Of a stretch of 64,000 bases of DNA, positions 1-8,366 are shown one piece after another. The stretch spans positions 930,001 to 994,000 of the forward strand of contig NZ_CP150667.1 of the NCBI RefSeq assembly GCF_038024065.1. The letters are read 5' to 3'. The translations under genes and the position numbers were made by a program. The number at the start of each line of letters is the position of its first letter. Position 1 is the stretch's first letter. The notes below the pieces were generated by a model. The model had not been told where the DNA came from, made no database searches, and worked only from the letters and a program-made list of their open reading frames with translations. The DNA comes from Polaribacter sejongensis (GTDB lineage Bacteria; Bacteroidota; Bacteroidia; Flavobacteriales; Flavobacteriaceae).

Positions 1-1
1 A

Positions 2-361
2 GATCCTAGTGTACAATATCAATATATAAACGAGCAAACAATTGAAGGAACAGTTTATGATGTTGTTAAAATTACCTTTGATGGTAGCAATAACAAGCCA
101 AAAGATATTTACCAAGTATACATCAATAAAGAAACTAAAATGATAGATCAGTTTCTATTTACTGTAATGGATTTCGAAAAATCAGATCCTCTTTTAATGC
201 AACTGAAATATGAAAATATAGAAGGTATTTTAATCCCTACACAACGTAAATACAAAGCGTCTAATTGGGATGCAGAAGTTACAGATGCTCCTTGGATTCA
301 AGTAAACTGGACCAATATTAAATTTAATAACGGCTTACAAAAAGAGATGTTTAAAAAATAA
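2..361 (+). CDS. C-terminal part of a DUF6503-like protein (5' end outside window)
   Basis: The frame is open from the first bases of the window to the TAA at 359-361, so this is the 3' end of a longer gene. The 119 visible residues form alternating strands with 'VYINKET', 'DQFLFTV' and a 'GILIPTQRKYK' stretch. These resemble the C-terminal half of flavobacterial DUF6503 proteins, a family of secreted or outer-membrane-associated proteins of unknown function. The internal ATG at 140 is not the true start because the upstream sequence continues the same fold in frame. A strong hairpin terminator follows 40 bp downstream. The family call is from memory of the motif pattern. Confidence 0.6.
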   Translation, partial: DPSVQYQYINEQTIEGTVYDVVKITFDGSNNKPKDIYQVYINKETKMIDQFLFTVMDFEKSDPLLMQLKYENIEGILIPTQRKYKASNWDAEVTDAPWIQVNWTNIKFNNGLQKEMFKK

Positions 362-400
362 TTAGAAGCACCATTCTAATAACTTTATATCTATTTATTT

Positions 401-437
401 AGCCCTTTCAGGTTTCAGAAACCTGAAGGGGCTTTTC
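401..437 (+). terminator. Rho-independent terminator after the DUF6503-like gene
   Basis: A near-perfect 16-bp stem (401-416 with 418-433, one G-T wobble) runs into TTTTCTTTT. It ends transcription of the upstream gene and separates it from the thioredoxin operon. The stem core is almost the same as that of the hairpin at 52411-52441. Confidence 0.85.
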
Positions 438-583
438 TTTTAAACAATCCTAAGAAAAAAAGAAAACCCTTTACATTTAATAGAATAAACACACCTTTTA
501 TACAACAAAAAATACGATTCATTCGTTGTAAGGTTGTCTACTAATTGTTGACAATATACCAAAGTAAATAAAGAAATAACAAC

Positions 584-1024
584 ATGAAAAAACACATAGT
601 CCTTGTAGCCTTTTTTCTTATAAGCATAAGTACCACAATTGCACAAGAATGGCAAACAGATTTTACAGTAGCTAAAGAAATTGCTACAAAAGAAAGTAAA
701 CCGATCATATTGGTTTTTCAAGGTTCAGATTGGTGTGCACCTTGTATTAAATTAGATCACCAAATTTGGAGCACCCCTGCTTTTAAACAATATGCAAAAG
801 ACAATTACGTAATGCTGCAAGCAGATTTTCCGAAGCGAAAGAAAAATGCCTTATCAGATGCTCAGACCGCTGCAAATGCCAAATTAGCAGAGACCTATAA
901 CAAAAACGGAATTTTTCCTTTTGTGGTTGTACTCAATTCCAATGGCAAAGTCCTTGTAGAAACAGGTTATCAAAAAATTACACCAGAAGATTATATCAAG
1001 GAATTGAACTCTTTTACCAACTAA
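584..1024 (+). CDS. Secreted thioredoxin-fold protein, first gene of the ApbE operon
   Basis: A 146-residue protein with an N-terminal signal peptide (basic start, hydrophobic core, cut after 'TIAQ' near residue 21). The thioredoxin active site WCAPC has cysteines at about residues 51 and 54, and the cis-Pro region reads 'GIFPFVVVL'. It resembles the short periplasmic thioredoxins (Thioredoxin_7-like) that reduce or reshuffle disulfides in envelope proteins. The next gene, apbE, starts 2 bp after its stop, so the two are probably translated together. Its likely role is to keep Cys residues of the partner proteins reduced, for example the CGC tail of the DUF4266 lipoprotein. That role is inferred from context. 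Confidence 0.85.
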   Translation: MKKHIVLVAFFLISISTTIAQEWQTDFTVAKEIATKESKPIILVFQGSDWCAPCIKLDHQIWSTPAFKQYAKDNYVMLQADFPKRKKNALSDAQTAANAKLAETYNKNGIFPFVVVLNSNGKVLVETGYQKITPEDYIKELNSFTN

Positions 1025-1025
1025 A

Positions 1026-2006
1026 GTGAAAACACTACTTACCTCCTTTTTAGTACTATTATCTATCGTATGTGCTGCACAAACACCTTATAAACGAGTA
1101 CTCAAATTAATGGGAAGTCGTTTTGAAATTACGGTTGTAGCCAACAATGAAATTCAGGGAGATGCATACATTGATTTGGTGGTTGCCGAAATTACAAGAA
1201 TTGAAAAACTTATTTCTTCTTGGGATGCGCATTCACAAACTTTCGAAATCAATAAAAATGCAGGGATAAAACCTGTAAAAGTAGCTCCTGAACTTTTTAA
1301 TTTGATTGAAAGAGCTATCCGAATATCTAAACTTACCGATGGTGCTTTTGATATTAGCTATGCATCCATGGATAAAATATGGAAATTCGATGGCAGCATG
1401 AAAGGAATGCCTTCAGAAGAAACAATAAAAGCTTCTGTAACAAAAGTGGGGATTCAAAACATTGTTTTAGACAAAGTACATAGTACTGTTTTTTTAAAAT
1501 TGAAAGGAATGAAAATTGGTTTTGGTGCCATTGGTAAAGGATATGCGGCAGATAAAGCAAAAGCGCTCCTTATTTCTAAAGGTGCAATTTCTGGTATTAT
1601 CAACGCCTCTGGCGATATGAATACTTGGGGAAAACAACCTAATGGAACAGATTGGAAAGTAGCTATTACAAACCCTATGAATAAGAATAAAGTATTTGCT
1701 GTATTCCCTCTTAATAATAGCGCAGTGGTTACTTCTGGAAATTATGAAAAATACGTAAATTTTAATGGCAAACGATACACACATATTATAGATCCAAGAA
1801 CAGGATATCCTTCTACCGGAATTATAAGTGTTACCGTTTTTGCGCCTAAAGCAGAATTGGCAGATGCGCTGTCAACCTCTGTTTTTGTAATGGGGAAACA
1901 GGTAGGTTTAGATAGAATTAATCAATTACCCAAAATAGAATGCATCATTATTGATGATACCGGAAAAATTACAACATCAAAGAATATAGAAATAGATAAA
2001 TTATGA
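1026..2006 (+). CDS. apbE: FAD:protein FMN transferase (ApbE family)
   Basis: A 326-residue ApbE protein with a GTG start. Family enzymes use FAD to attach FMN covalently to Thr or Ser of extracytoplasmic redox proteins. Recognisable parts are a signal peptide ending near 'CAAQ', the N-terminal 'MGSRFEITV', the central 'GAIGKGYAADKA' nucleotide-binding segment, 'NASGDMNTWG', and 'THIIDPRTGYP' near the C-terminus. The last codons overlap the ATG of the DUF4266 gene by 4 bp. Position in an operon with thioredoxin, DUF4266 and DUF3570 suggests a dedicated envelope substrate. I see no canonical DxxTGAT flavinylation motif in the neighbours, so the acceptor is unclear. Confidence 0.92.
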   Translation: MKTLLTSFLVLLSIVCAAQTPYKRVLKLMGSRFEITVVANNEIQGDAYIDLVVAEITRIEKLISSWDAHSQTFEINKNAGIKPVKVAPELFNLIERAIRISKLTDGAFDISYASMDKIWKFDGSMKGMPSEETIKASVTKVGIQNIVLDKVHSTVFLKLKGMKIGFGAIGKGYAADKAKALLISKGAISGIINASGDMNTWGKQPNGTDWKVAITNPMNKNKVFAVFPLNNSAVVTSGNYEKYVNFNGKRYTHIIDPRTGYPSTGIISVTVFAPKAELADALSTSVFVMGKQVGLDRINQLPKIECIIIDDTGKITTSKNIEIDKL

Positions 2007-2215
2007 TTAAAAAATGTATATGCGCTGCATTGATAACAATTAGTTTTAGTAGTTGTGTGGTGCTTAAAGAATACGAGAAAGTAAATATAAACGACCCAGA
2101 TATGGTGCTTTCTGATAAAAAAGCAGACCGTAATGTTGCCACAGCACAAGCATACAGAGAAGCTGCTGTTGGTGCCAATGGAGGAAAAACTGGCGGAGGT
2201 TGTGGCTGTAATTAA
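2003..2215 (+). CDS. DUF4266 small lipoprotein with Gly-rich CGC tail
   Basis: A 70-residue protein whose signal peptide ends in a lipobox-like 'SFSSC', followed by 'YEKVNINDPDM' and a C-terminal tail 'GGKTGGGCGCN'. The small size, lipobox and Gly-Cys tail match DUF4266, a family repeatedly found next to DUF3570 and ApbE genes. It overlaps apbE by 4 bp, which implies translational coupling. Function is unknown. The two terminal cysteines could bind metal, form a thioether or disulfide, or be a substrate of the operon's thioredoxin. It is a candidate partner of ApbE, but it lacks the usual flavinylation consensus. Confidence 0.85.
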   Translation: MIKKCICAALITISFSSCVVLKEYEKVNINDPDMVLSDKKADRNVATAQAYREAAVGANGGKTGGGCGCN

Positions 2216-2250
2216 AGCAAACCTTTTATAGAAATAAAGTAAAAGTTATC

Positions 2251-2264
2251 CCGCTGAAAAGCGG
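2251..2264 (+). other. GNRA-type hairpin between the DUF4266 and DUF3570 genes
   Basis: A perfect 5-bp GC-rich stem (CCGCT/AGCGG) closes a GAAA tetraloop in the 78-bp gap inside the operon. It is followed by ATTTTAATAAT, which is only weakly U-rich. It may attenuate transcription or stabilise mRNA ends so that the outer-membrane barrel is expressed differently from the upstream genes. Confidence 0.45.
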
Positions 2265-2293
2265 ATTTTAATAATAAATTATTCTCAAATAAA

Positions 2294-3619
2294 TTGAAAA
2301 ATATAATCCTATTTATATGTGTATTTGCTTTTGTAAAAGTGAATGCACAAACAAAACAAGATGCACCCAAAGTCTATAAAAAACGAGTACTAGAAACTAC
2401 CGAAGTAGATTTCTTAACAAGTTACTACTCTCAAGATGGTGATAACGCTGCTGTAAGTGGTGGTAGTGGCTCGGAATCGTTAACCGATGTAACCGGAACT
2501 TTTGTGGTTTCTATGCCTTTAAACGATGACGATATACTAACTATTGATGCCGGAATTTCTGCATATACATCTGCATCATCTAGTAATATTAATCCTTTTG
2601 ATGGTGATCACGCAGATCCTTTTCAGGCTTCTTCTGGTGCTTCTAGCAGTGATCTTTGGTTTAATTTAACGGGGAGTTATACACATAGTTCAGACGATAG
2701 AAATGACATTTGGTCTACCAAACTAGCCATTTCTTCAGAATATGATTATTTCTCTGTAGGCGTTGGCGGAAGCTATACCAAACTTTTCAATCAGAAAAAC
2801 ACAGAAATAAGCGTGCATGGTAATGTATATATCGATTCTTGGAAATTATTGTATCCGGTAGAATTAAGAAGTGCAAATGTAGAAGACGGAGAAGACCGTG
2901 AAGATGAAGATGATTTCAATTTAGACAAGGCTACCATTACTGGTAATGCCAATTACACGCCTTCTTTTGTTCCTTTAGATGGTACCGCTAGAAACTCGTA
3001 TTCTGTAGGTTTTGGATTTTCTCAAATACTGCATAAAAATGTACAAGGTTCTTTGGCTTTAGATTTTGTAAAACAAGATGGTTTGCTTTCCACTCCTTTT
3101 CAAAGAGTTTATTTTAGTGATGTAGCAGATTCTTTTGTAGAGAATTTTCAGCTTGCTGATGATATAGAACGTTTGCCAGATTCTAGATTTAAAGTAGCTG
3201 TTGGTGGTCGTTTAAATTGGTATTTAAATGAAATTGTAACGCTTAGAACTTTTTACCGATACTATTACGATGATTGGGGAATTTCTTCTAACACGGCAAG
3301 CATAGAAATACCTGTAAAAATTACAGATAAATTCACTTTATATCCTTCTTATCGCTATTACAATCAATCGGAAGCAGATTATTTTAAACCTAGTCAAACG
3401 GCACTTTCTACAGATGAATATTATACGTCTGATTATGATCTCTCTAAATTTACTGCCAATCAATTTGGTTTTGGAGTTTCTTACACCAATATTTTTGCAA
3501 AAGCACACATTCGTAATTTTGGTTTAAAAAGTATCGATTTAAAGTTTTATCAGTATGATAGAGATACTTCGTTTAGCTCTAGTATAATTACCGCAGGATT
3601 TAAGTTTGTGATGGATTAA
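2294..3619 (+). CDS. DUF3570 outer-membrane beta-barrel protein
   Basis: A 441-residue protein, apparently starting at TTG, with a signal peptide (cut after 'VNAQ', about residue 19). The rest is dominated by amphipathic strands rich in Tyr, Ser and Asp, typical of an outer-membrane barrel. Strands near the end read 'DLKFYQYDRDTSF' and close with 'ITAGFKFVMD', with a terminal-strand pattern of alternating aromatics. Together with the adjacent DUF4266 gene this matches DUF3570. It is the last gene of the thioredoxin-apbE-DUF4266 operon. An outer-membrane porin or electron conduit for a flavinylated or thiol redox process is a reasonable inference, not a demonstrated function. Confidence 0.85.
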   Translation: MKNIILFICVFAFVKVNAQTKQDAPKVYKKRVLETTEVDFLTSYYSQDGDNAAVSGGSGSESLTDVTGTFVVSMPLNDDDILTIDAGISAYTSASSSNINPFDGDHADPFQASSGASSSDLWFNLTGSYTHSSDDRNDIWSTKLAISSEYDYFSVGVGGSYTKLFNQKNTEISVHGNVYIDSWKLLYPVELRSANVEDGEDREDEDDFNLDKATITGNANYTPSFVPLDGTARNSYSVGFGFSQILHKNVQGSLALDFVKQDGLLSTPFQRVYFSDVADSFVENFQLADDIERLPDSRFKVAVGGRLNWYLNEIVTLRTFYRYYYDDWGISSNTASIEIPVKITDKFTLYPSYRYYNQSEADYFKPSQTALSTDEYYTSDYDLSKFTANQFGFGVSYTNIFAKAHIRNFGLKSIDLKFYQYDRDTSFSSSIITAGFKFVMD

Positions 3620-3750
3620 ATACCATCCATTTATTTAGAAAACTAAAGGTTCATTTTGATTAGAAAACAATCAAAAATATTTTTCTATGCCCCTTTTTTT
3701 GTTTAAAAATACTAATTTTACAATCTTTCACCCGCAAAAACAAAGACTGA

Positions 3751-4584
3751 ATGGCAATTGAAAACATCCCAGAGATATACATAGATAATACTAAAGAGAG
3801 TTTAGATTTATTTGTTTATGATTTTAAAATGACTAGTGACGTTGTTAAAAGCAAGGTTAATTTAGGGATGAATATGTTTAGTTTTTTACAAGTTGGTAAA
3901 AAGCAAGTGCATTTTGCAGATACTGCTATTGCTGTAAATAAAGAACAGTCTTTATTATTAAAAAAAGGAAATTGGCTTTGGACAGAATTACTAGACACAG
4001 AAGCTATTTATTACTGCAAACTTTTCTTTTTTTCTGAAAAAAAACTCACCGATTTTTTAAGCAAATACACCAACAATGTAAAACCATATAAAGAAGAATC
4101 TGCTTATTTTGTGATAGAAAACGACGATTACATAGCTTCCTTTATCAGCTCTTTATCTTCTAAAACATTTGACAAAAACAGCTATAGCACTGCCCTACTC
4201 TCTCTAAAGTTTGATGAAATAATGCTGTATTTATTAGACAAATATGATACTAAATTCGAGTATTATTTACATTCTTTAATCTCTAAAGAAATATCTCCTT
4301 TTAAAAAGACCATAGAAAGCAATGTAAATTCTAATTTAAAAATAGAAGAAATTGCCTTTTTGTGTAACATGAGCTTATCAACTTTTAAACGTCATTTTAC
4401 AGCCGCTTATAACGAACCTCCAGGAAAATGGTTTCAAGACAAACGTCTTCAAAAAGCAAAAACACTTTTACAAGAAGGCATCTTAACACCTTCGGATATT
4501 TACCTAGATATTGGTTATAACAACCTGTCTAACTTTAGTATAGCTTTTAAAAACAAGTTCGGAATAAGTCCAACGGATGTTTAA
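3751..4584 (+). CDS. AraC family transcriptional regulator next to aldehyde dehydrogenase
   Basis: A 277-residue regulator. Residues 1-165 form a sensing/dimerisation domain of ExsA-like character ('FLQVGKKQVHFAD', 'LLLKKGNWLW'). Residues from about 193 to the end carry two helix-turn-helix motifs, with 'IEEIAFLCNMSLSTFKRHF' first and the second in 'DIYLDIGYNNLSNFSIAFK', ending in the AraC signature 'FGISPTDV'. The aldehyde dehydrogenase gene begins 213 bp downstream on the same strand, so control of that gene is the natural guess. No effector can be read from the sequence. Confidence 0.88.
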   Translation: MAIENIPEIYIDNTKESLDLFVYDFKMTSDVVKSKVNLGMNMFSFLQVGKKQVHFADTAIAVNKEQSLLLKKGNWLWTELLDTEAIYYCKLFFFSEKKLTDFLSKYTNNVKPYKEESAYFVIENDDYIASFISSLSSKTFDKNSYSTALLSLKFDEIMLYLLDKYDTKFEYYLHSLISKEISPFKKTIESNVNSNLKIEEIAFLCNMSLSTFKRHFTAAYNEPPGKWFQDKRLQKAKTLLQEGILTPSDIYLDIGYNNLSNFSIAFKNKFGISPTDV

Positions 4585-4726
4585 AATTAATTAAAATAAA
4601 CATAAATAATTGATTTTAAGTTAATTAATTAAATTTCAACTTATTTACCTCACCCAAAACACAACATTGAACCTTTTTCATAAGCTATTGAACCAAATCA
4701 ATAAATAAAACCTTTAGATACCAACA

Positions 4727-4734
4727 TACATTTG
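4727..4734 (+). promoter_or_regulatory. Probable -7 promoter element of the aldehyde dehydrogenase gene
   Basis: TACATTTG fits the Bacteroidetes TAxxTTTG -7 element and lies 64 bp before the ATG at 4798. No TTTG is present at the ideal -33 spacing, which would fit a promoter that needs the nearby AraC activator. That last point is inference. Confidence 0.45.
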
Positions 4735-4797
4735 CACCATGCTTACAAACAAGAGATTTTGTAAGAAATTATTAAACATAAATAAAAATATATAATT

Positions 4798-6300
4798 ATG
4801 GCAAATGTAACAAAACCTGTATTTAAAGAAAAGTACGGGAACTTTATTGGCGGTAAATTTGTAGCACCCGTTAAAGGTCAATATTTCGAAAACAGATCTC
4901 CAGTAGACGGAAAAGTATTTACACAAGCAGCACGTTCTACACAAGAAGACATCGACCTTGCTTTAGATGCTGCTCACGAAGCTTTCCCAGCATGGAGCAA
5001 CTCTTCTGCAACAGAACGTAGTAATGCGTTGTTAAAAATTGCTCAGGTTATGGAAGATAACTTAGAGTATTTAGCAACCTTAGAAACCATTGATAACGGT
5101 AAACCAATTCGTGAAGCTCGTGCAGCAGATATTCCTTACTGTATAGATCATTTTCGCTATTTCGCAGGTGTAATTCGTGCAGATGAAGGAAGTATTTCTG
5201 AACACGATAAAGACACCGTAAGTATCGTTTTACACGAAGCTGTTGGTGTTGTTGGGGAAATTATCCCTTGGAACTTTCCGATGTTAATGTTAGCATGGAA
5301 AATTGCGCCAGCTTTAGCGGCAGGTTGTACAGCGGTTGTTAAACCAGCAGAACAAACTCCAACGAGTGTTATCGCATTAATGGAATTAATTGGAGATATT
5401 TTACCAGCAGGTGTCTTAAATATTGTGACTGGTTTTGGTAATGAAGCAGGTGCAGCTTTAGCAAGCTCTAAACGAATTGCAAAATTATCTTTTACAGGTT
5501 CTACAGCAACAGGTCGTAAAGTTTTACACAATGCAGCAGAAAACATTATTCCTGTAACGATGGAATTAGGCGGTAAATCTCCAAATATTTTCTTCCCGTC
5601 CGTAGCAGCTCAAGACGATGAGTTCTTTAGCAAAGCTATAGAAGGTGCATTAATGTTCGCTTTAAACCAAGGTGAAATTTGTACATCTCCGTCTCGTATT
5701 TTAGTACACGAAGATATTGCAGATCGTTTTGTAGAAAAAATGCAAGAGCGTTTAAAACTAGTAAAACCAGGAAACCCATTAGATCCAGAAACCATGATTG
5801 GTTCTCAGGTATCTAAAGCACAATACGAAAAAATACTGAATTATATTAAAATTGGTATTGAAGAAGGTGCTGCTGTTTTAGCGGGTGGTGAAGCTGGTAA
5901 TTATGATGGTGAATTAGCCGAAGGTTACTACGTACAACCAACGGTTTTAAAAGGTGATAATAAAATGAGAGTGTTTCAAGAAGAAATTTTTGGACCTGTT
6001 GTAGCCTTAACAACCTTTAAAACTACAGAAGAAGCTATTGCTATTGCAAACGACACTCCTTACGGATTAGGTGCCGGTGTTTGGTCTAGAGATGCACATG
6101 AATTATACCAAGTACCACGTGCTATACAAGCAGGTAGAGTTTGGGTAAACCAATACAACACCTACCCTGCACACGCACCTTTTGGTGGTGTTAAAGAATC
6201 TGGTTTCGGACGTGAAAACCACAAAATGGCTTTAGATCATTACCGTGTTGTAAAAAACATGTTAATCTCTTACGACAAGAAACCAATGGGCTTCTTTTAA
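4798..6300 (+). CDS. NAD(P)-dependent aldehyde dehydrogenase
   Basis: A full-length 500-residue aldehyde dehydrogenase of the AldA/ExaC type. Key sites are the Rossmann 'FTGSTATGR', the catalytic Glu in 'MELGGKSPN' (about residue 256) and the nucleophile Cys in '[11 protein letters not shown]' (about residue 295). 'QEEIFGPV' and the C-terminal '[19 protein letters not shown]' are also present. The enzyme would oxidise aldehydes such as acetaldehyde to carboxylic acids in the cytoplasm. It follows an AraC regulator and ends at its own terminator, so it is probably monocistronic. Substrate cannot be fixed from sequence. A close alternative is a broad-range short-chain aldehyde dehydrogenase. 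Confidence 0.93.
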   Translation: MANVTKPVFKEKYGNFIGGKFVAPVKGQYFENRSPVDGKVFTQAARSTQEDIDLALDAAHEAFPAWSNSSATERSNALLKIAQVMEDNLEYLATLETIDNGKPIREARAADIPYCIDHFRYFAGVIRADEGSISEHDKDTVSIVLHEAVGVVGEIIPWNFPMLMLAWKIAPALAAGCTAVVKPAEQTPTSVIALMELIGDILPAGVLNIVTGFGNEAGAALASSKRIAKLSFTGSTATGRKVLHNAAENIIPVTMELGGKSPNIFFPSVAAQDDEFFSKAIEGALMFALNQGEICTSPSRILVHEDIADRFVEKMQERLKLVKPGNPLDPETMIGSQVSKAQYEKILNYIKIGIEEGAAVLAGGEAGNYDGELAEGYYVQPTVLKGDNKMRVFQEEIFGPVVALTTFKTTEEAIAIANDTPYGLGAGVWSRDAHELYQVPRAIQAGRVWVNQYNTYPAHAPFGGVKESGFGRENHKMALDHYRVVKNMLISYDKKPMGFF

Positions 6301-6331
6301 ATAAGAAACAACATTCAAATTTTAAATAAAA

Positions 6332-6355
6332 CCTCAGATTCGTCTGGGGTTTTTT
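6332..6355 (+). terminator. Terminator of the aldehyde dehydrogenase gene
   Basis: A stem CCTCAGA/TCTGGGG (one G-T pair) around a TTCG tetraloop is followed by six T. It lies 32 bp after the stop codon. Confidence 0.85.
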
Positions 6356-6390
6356 CATTTTTTCTTTTAATAGACTATTCTTTTATATAC

Positions 6391-6426
6391 AAAAACAGCC
6401 TTTGTTAAATGAACAAAGGCTGTTTT
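6391..6426 (-). terminator. Terminator of the FKBP gene (works on both strands)
   Basis: The perfect inverted repeat AACAGCCTTTGTT / AACAAAGGCTGTT is flanked by A and T runs. It lies just past the stop of the minus-strand FKBP gene and would also back up the plus-strand aldehyde dehydrogenase terminator. Confidence 0.85.
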
Positions 6427-6447
6427 AAAATATTGAAAAAAATTACA

Positions 6448-6894
6448 TTATGCTGTAATTTCAGTTTCTTTAATTTCTACAACTTCAAGATCAAAAACAA
6501 GATCTCTACCTGCTAAAGGATGGTTACCATCTATAACAACGCTTGCATCTTTTACCTCTACAATCATTAAATTCATTTCTTGTCCTTCTGGAGACTTAGA
6601 AACCAATCCCATACCAACTTTTGGCTCCATATCTTGTGGAAGATTAGCTCTATCAATTTCTTGAATCAATTGATCGTTTACCTCACCATACGCTTCTTCT
6701 TTAGCGATAGTAATGGTTTTCTTTTCATTCACTTTCATGTCAATTAAACCTTGCTCAAAACCAGGAATTAACTGTCCTTGTCCTAAAACAAATTCTATTG
6801 GCTCTTTTCCTTCAGACGTATCAAAAACTTGTCCATCAGATAATTTACCTGTATAATGTACTTTTACTGTGTTATTCGCTTTTACTTGACTCAT
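6448..6894 (-). CDS. SlyD-like FKBP-type peptidyl-prolyl isomerase
   Basis: A 148-residue protein starting at MSQVKANN. An in-frame upstream ATG would add an unlikely 11-residue extension. It has the FKBP core 'VKVHYTGKLSDGQVFDTSEG', 'PIEFVLGQGQLIPGFEQGL' and an inserted IF (chaperone) domain at about residues 70-125 ('EEAYGEVNDQLIQEIDR'). It then returns to FKBP with 'HPLAGRDLVFDLEVV'. This is the SlyD architecture without the His-rich metal-binding tail. It would catalyse proline cis-trans isomerisation and help folding in the cytoplasm, as there is no signal peptide. Confidence 0.92.
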   Translation of the reverse strand: MSQVKANNTVKVHYTGKLSDGQVFDTSEGKEPIEFVLGQGQLIPGFEQGLIDMKVNEKKTITIAKEEAYGEVNDQLIQEIDRANLPQDMEPKVGMGLVSKSPEGQEMNLMIVEVKDASVVIDGNHPLAGRDLVFDLEVVEIKETEITA

Positions 6895-7195
6895 ACTATA
6901 ATTAATTTGAAAAAACAGCCGTTGCATAATTCTTACACAAAAACTATTTTAATTTAAACTTACAAACCATTCGATGCCATAACCAAGCCAAAACCCGACA
7001 TTTTAATGCCATTTTTTTTAATTCCCGACATTTAAAAATAAAAAATAAAGCGCTATCTCTCTTATAGTAGCAATCGACAAGCTTTCTGTTTTTTTAATAA
7101 ATAAAAAAGCTGTGTATTATTGCAACCGCAACTTTGTCAGTTTACGTTTGAAATTAAGACTATTTTATGACAGTTTTGTTGTTTTGTAGCCTCCT

Positions 7196-7761
7196 CCTAA
7201 AGTCGGATGATAAATGTAGGGTGTTTTAAGGTTCATAATTAACACTCTGATTGTCTTTTCGACTAACGGGAGAAATCTCATTAAGTTGCTCAGGTTTATG
7301 TTTTCACTGTTATGGGATTTCTCTTAAAATCGAAATGACAAAACTGAGGTGTTTTTAGATTGATGATTACCATTCTGCTTATCTTTTCGAACAAAGGGAG
7401 AAATCTCATAAAGTTACTTTGGTTTATGGTGTCACTGTTATGCGATTTCTCTTAAAATCGAAATATCAAAACTGAGTTTTTTTTTAGATTGATAAGTACC
7501 ACTCTGCTTGTCTTTTCGACCAGAGGGAGAAATCTCATTAAATTGCTCTGGTTTATGTTTTCACTGCTATGTGATTTCTCTTAAAATCGGATAACAAATT
7601 AGTAAGTTTATTTTACATTTTATGCAATACCTCACGCACTGCTTGTCATTTCGACCAAAGGGAGAAATCTCATAAAGTTGCTCAGGTTCATGCTTTCACT
7701 CTTATGCGATTTCTCTTAAAATCGAAATGACAAAACTGAGGCCTTTTTAAGGTTGATAATT
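7196..7761. repeat. Tandem array of 87-bp palindromic repeats (MITE/REP-like)
   Basis: The 1.07-kb gap between the FKBP gene and the next gene holds four copies of an 87-bp unit (7253-7339, 7381-7467, 7510-7596, 7645-7731) separated by similar 41-48-bp spacers, with a partial copy before the first. The best copy (7645-7731) is bounded by GTCATTTCGA and its exact inverted complement TCGAAATGAC. Inside lies a second inverted pair, GAGAAATC/GATTTCTC, so each unit can fold into one long imperfect hairpin. Spacers are conserved too, which suggests tandem amplification of a ~128-bp period. No coding potential was seen. Outside the array, 6960-7195 shows only AT-rich sequence with a repeated CCCGACATTT. 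Confidence 0.85.
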
Positions 7762-7785
7762 AACAAATTACTGTTAATAAATTAA

Positions 7786-7937
7786 TCTCTATAAACCTCA
7801 TATAAATTGTACTTTTATCCTGAAAAATTCTTCCCTCATTTGCTATGAAAGAATTTCAAACAAAAGACTTAAATAATTGAGCATATTCTCCTAATAAAGG
7901 ATGATATGAGGAATTAAGATAAATATATAAACAAGTT
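7786..7937 (+). repeat. Left copy of a ~150-bp direct repeat with a conserved mini-ORF
   Basis: This segment closely matches 9994-10145, about 2.2 kb away in the same orientation. The best-conserved part is ATAAATTGTACTTTTATC.TGAAAAATTCTTC followed by CTCATTTGCTATGAAAGA and ATTTCAAAC. Both copies keep an 11-codon ORF (here 7845-7880, MKEFQTKDLNN) with intact start and stop. It lies just upstream of the small membrane protein gene at 7962. Confidence 0.75.
7845..7880 (+). other. Conserved 11-codon ORF (possible leader peptide) in the direct repeat
   Basis: ATG to TGA encodes MKEFQTKDLNN. The counterpart at 10053-10088 encodes MKEFQTKNQNN with TAA, so length, start and stop position are kept while some codons differ. 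It could be a leader peptide or just conserved repeat sequence. Two copies are too few to tell. Confidence 0.35.
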
Positions 7938-7961
7938 GGCAAACATTAAAAACTGAAAAGA

Positions 7962-8366
7962 TTGAAAGACAAATTATTGAAATTTCTTACTAATTATAGT
8001 TTAATAATTGGAGGAGTATTTATGATTCTGATTAGTTTAATAGTTTTAAGAAACGGATATCTTGACAAAAAAATAACAGAAAGGAATAAAACTGTATTGA
8101 TAAAAGTTATTGACTGTTCTGATTCTGGAAATAATAATTACTTTTTAAAATTTGAATTTAAAGGTAAAACATTCGTAAAAAGAACTAAAGGATTATACTG
8201 TAATGAAATCTCTGGAAAAAATGAAACTGAATTATTAAGTAATGAAGATAATGATAGATTTATATTTTTAGATGAATATAAAACTGACAATGATTTCTTT
8301 TTTGGTTCAATTTTAGGTTTATTTGGATTATTTGTTATTTACAAAGGGAATAAGAAAAAGAATTGA
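7962..8366 (+). CDS. Small membrane protein, TM-beta domain-TM (DUF3592-like layout)
   Basis: A 134-residue protein, apparently from a TTG start. It has a first membrane helix at about residues 13-29 ('LIIGGVFMILISLIVL'), a soluble middle of about 70 residues with beta character ('VLIKVIDCSDSGNNNYFLKF'), and a second helix near 112-127 ('SILGLFGLFVIY'), ending in a basic tail. I do not recognise the family with certainty. The layout resembles DUF3592 proteins. It sits between the direct repeat and a second gene of similar type in an accessory island. No function can be assigned. Confidence 0.65.
   Translation: MKDKLLKFLTNYSLIIGGVFMILISLIVLRNGYLDKKITERNKTVLIKVIDCSDSGNNNYFLKFEFKGKTFVKRTKGLYCNEISGKNETELLSNEDNDRFIFLDEYKTDNDFFFGSILGLFGLFVIYKGNKKKN

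Noticed and set aside
440..721. 93-codon minus-strand frame across the thioredoxin promoter and start
   Set aside because: It has odd composition (many Cys, Phe and Tyr) and overlaps a signal peptide and WCAPC-encoding gene. Considered spurious.
4585..4797. Candidate AraC half-sites in the gap before the aldehyde dehydrogenase
   Set aside because: Several AT-rich inverted pairs exist (for example AAGTT...AACTT), but in such AT-rich DNA they are not distinguishable from chance.
5157..5546. 129-codon minus-strand frame inside the aldehyde dehydrogenase gene
   Set aside because: It is a shadow of a strongly conserved coding region, with no family features.
7253..7731. Regularly spaced repeats as a CRISPR array
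   Set aside because: Units are 87 bp, palindromic and diverged, spacers are similar to one another, and there are no cas genes.
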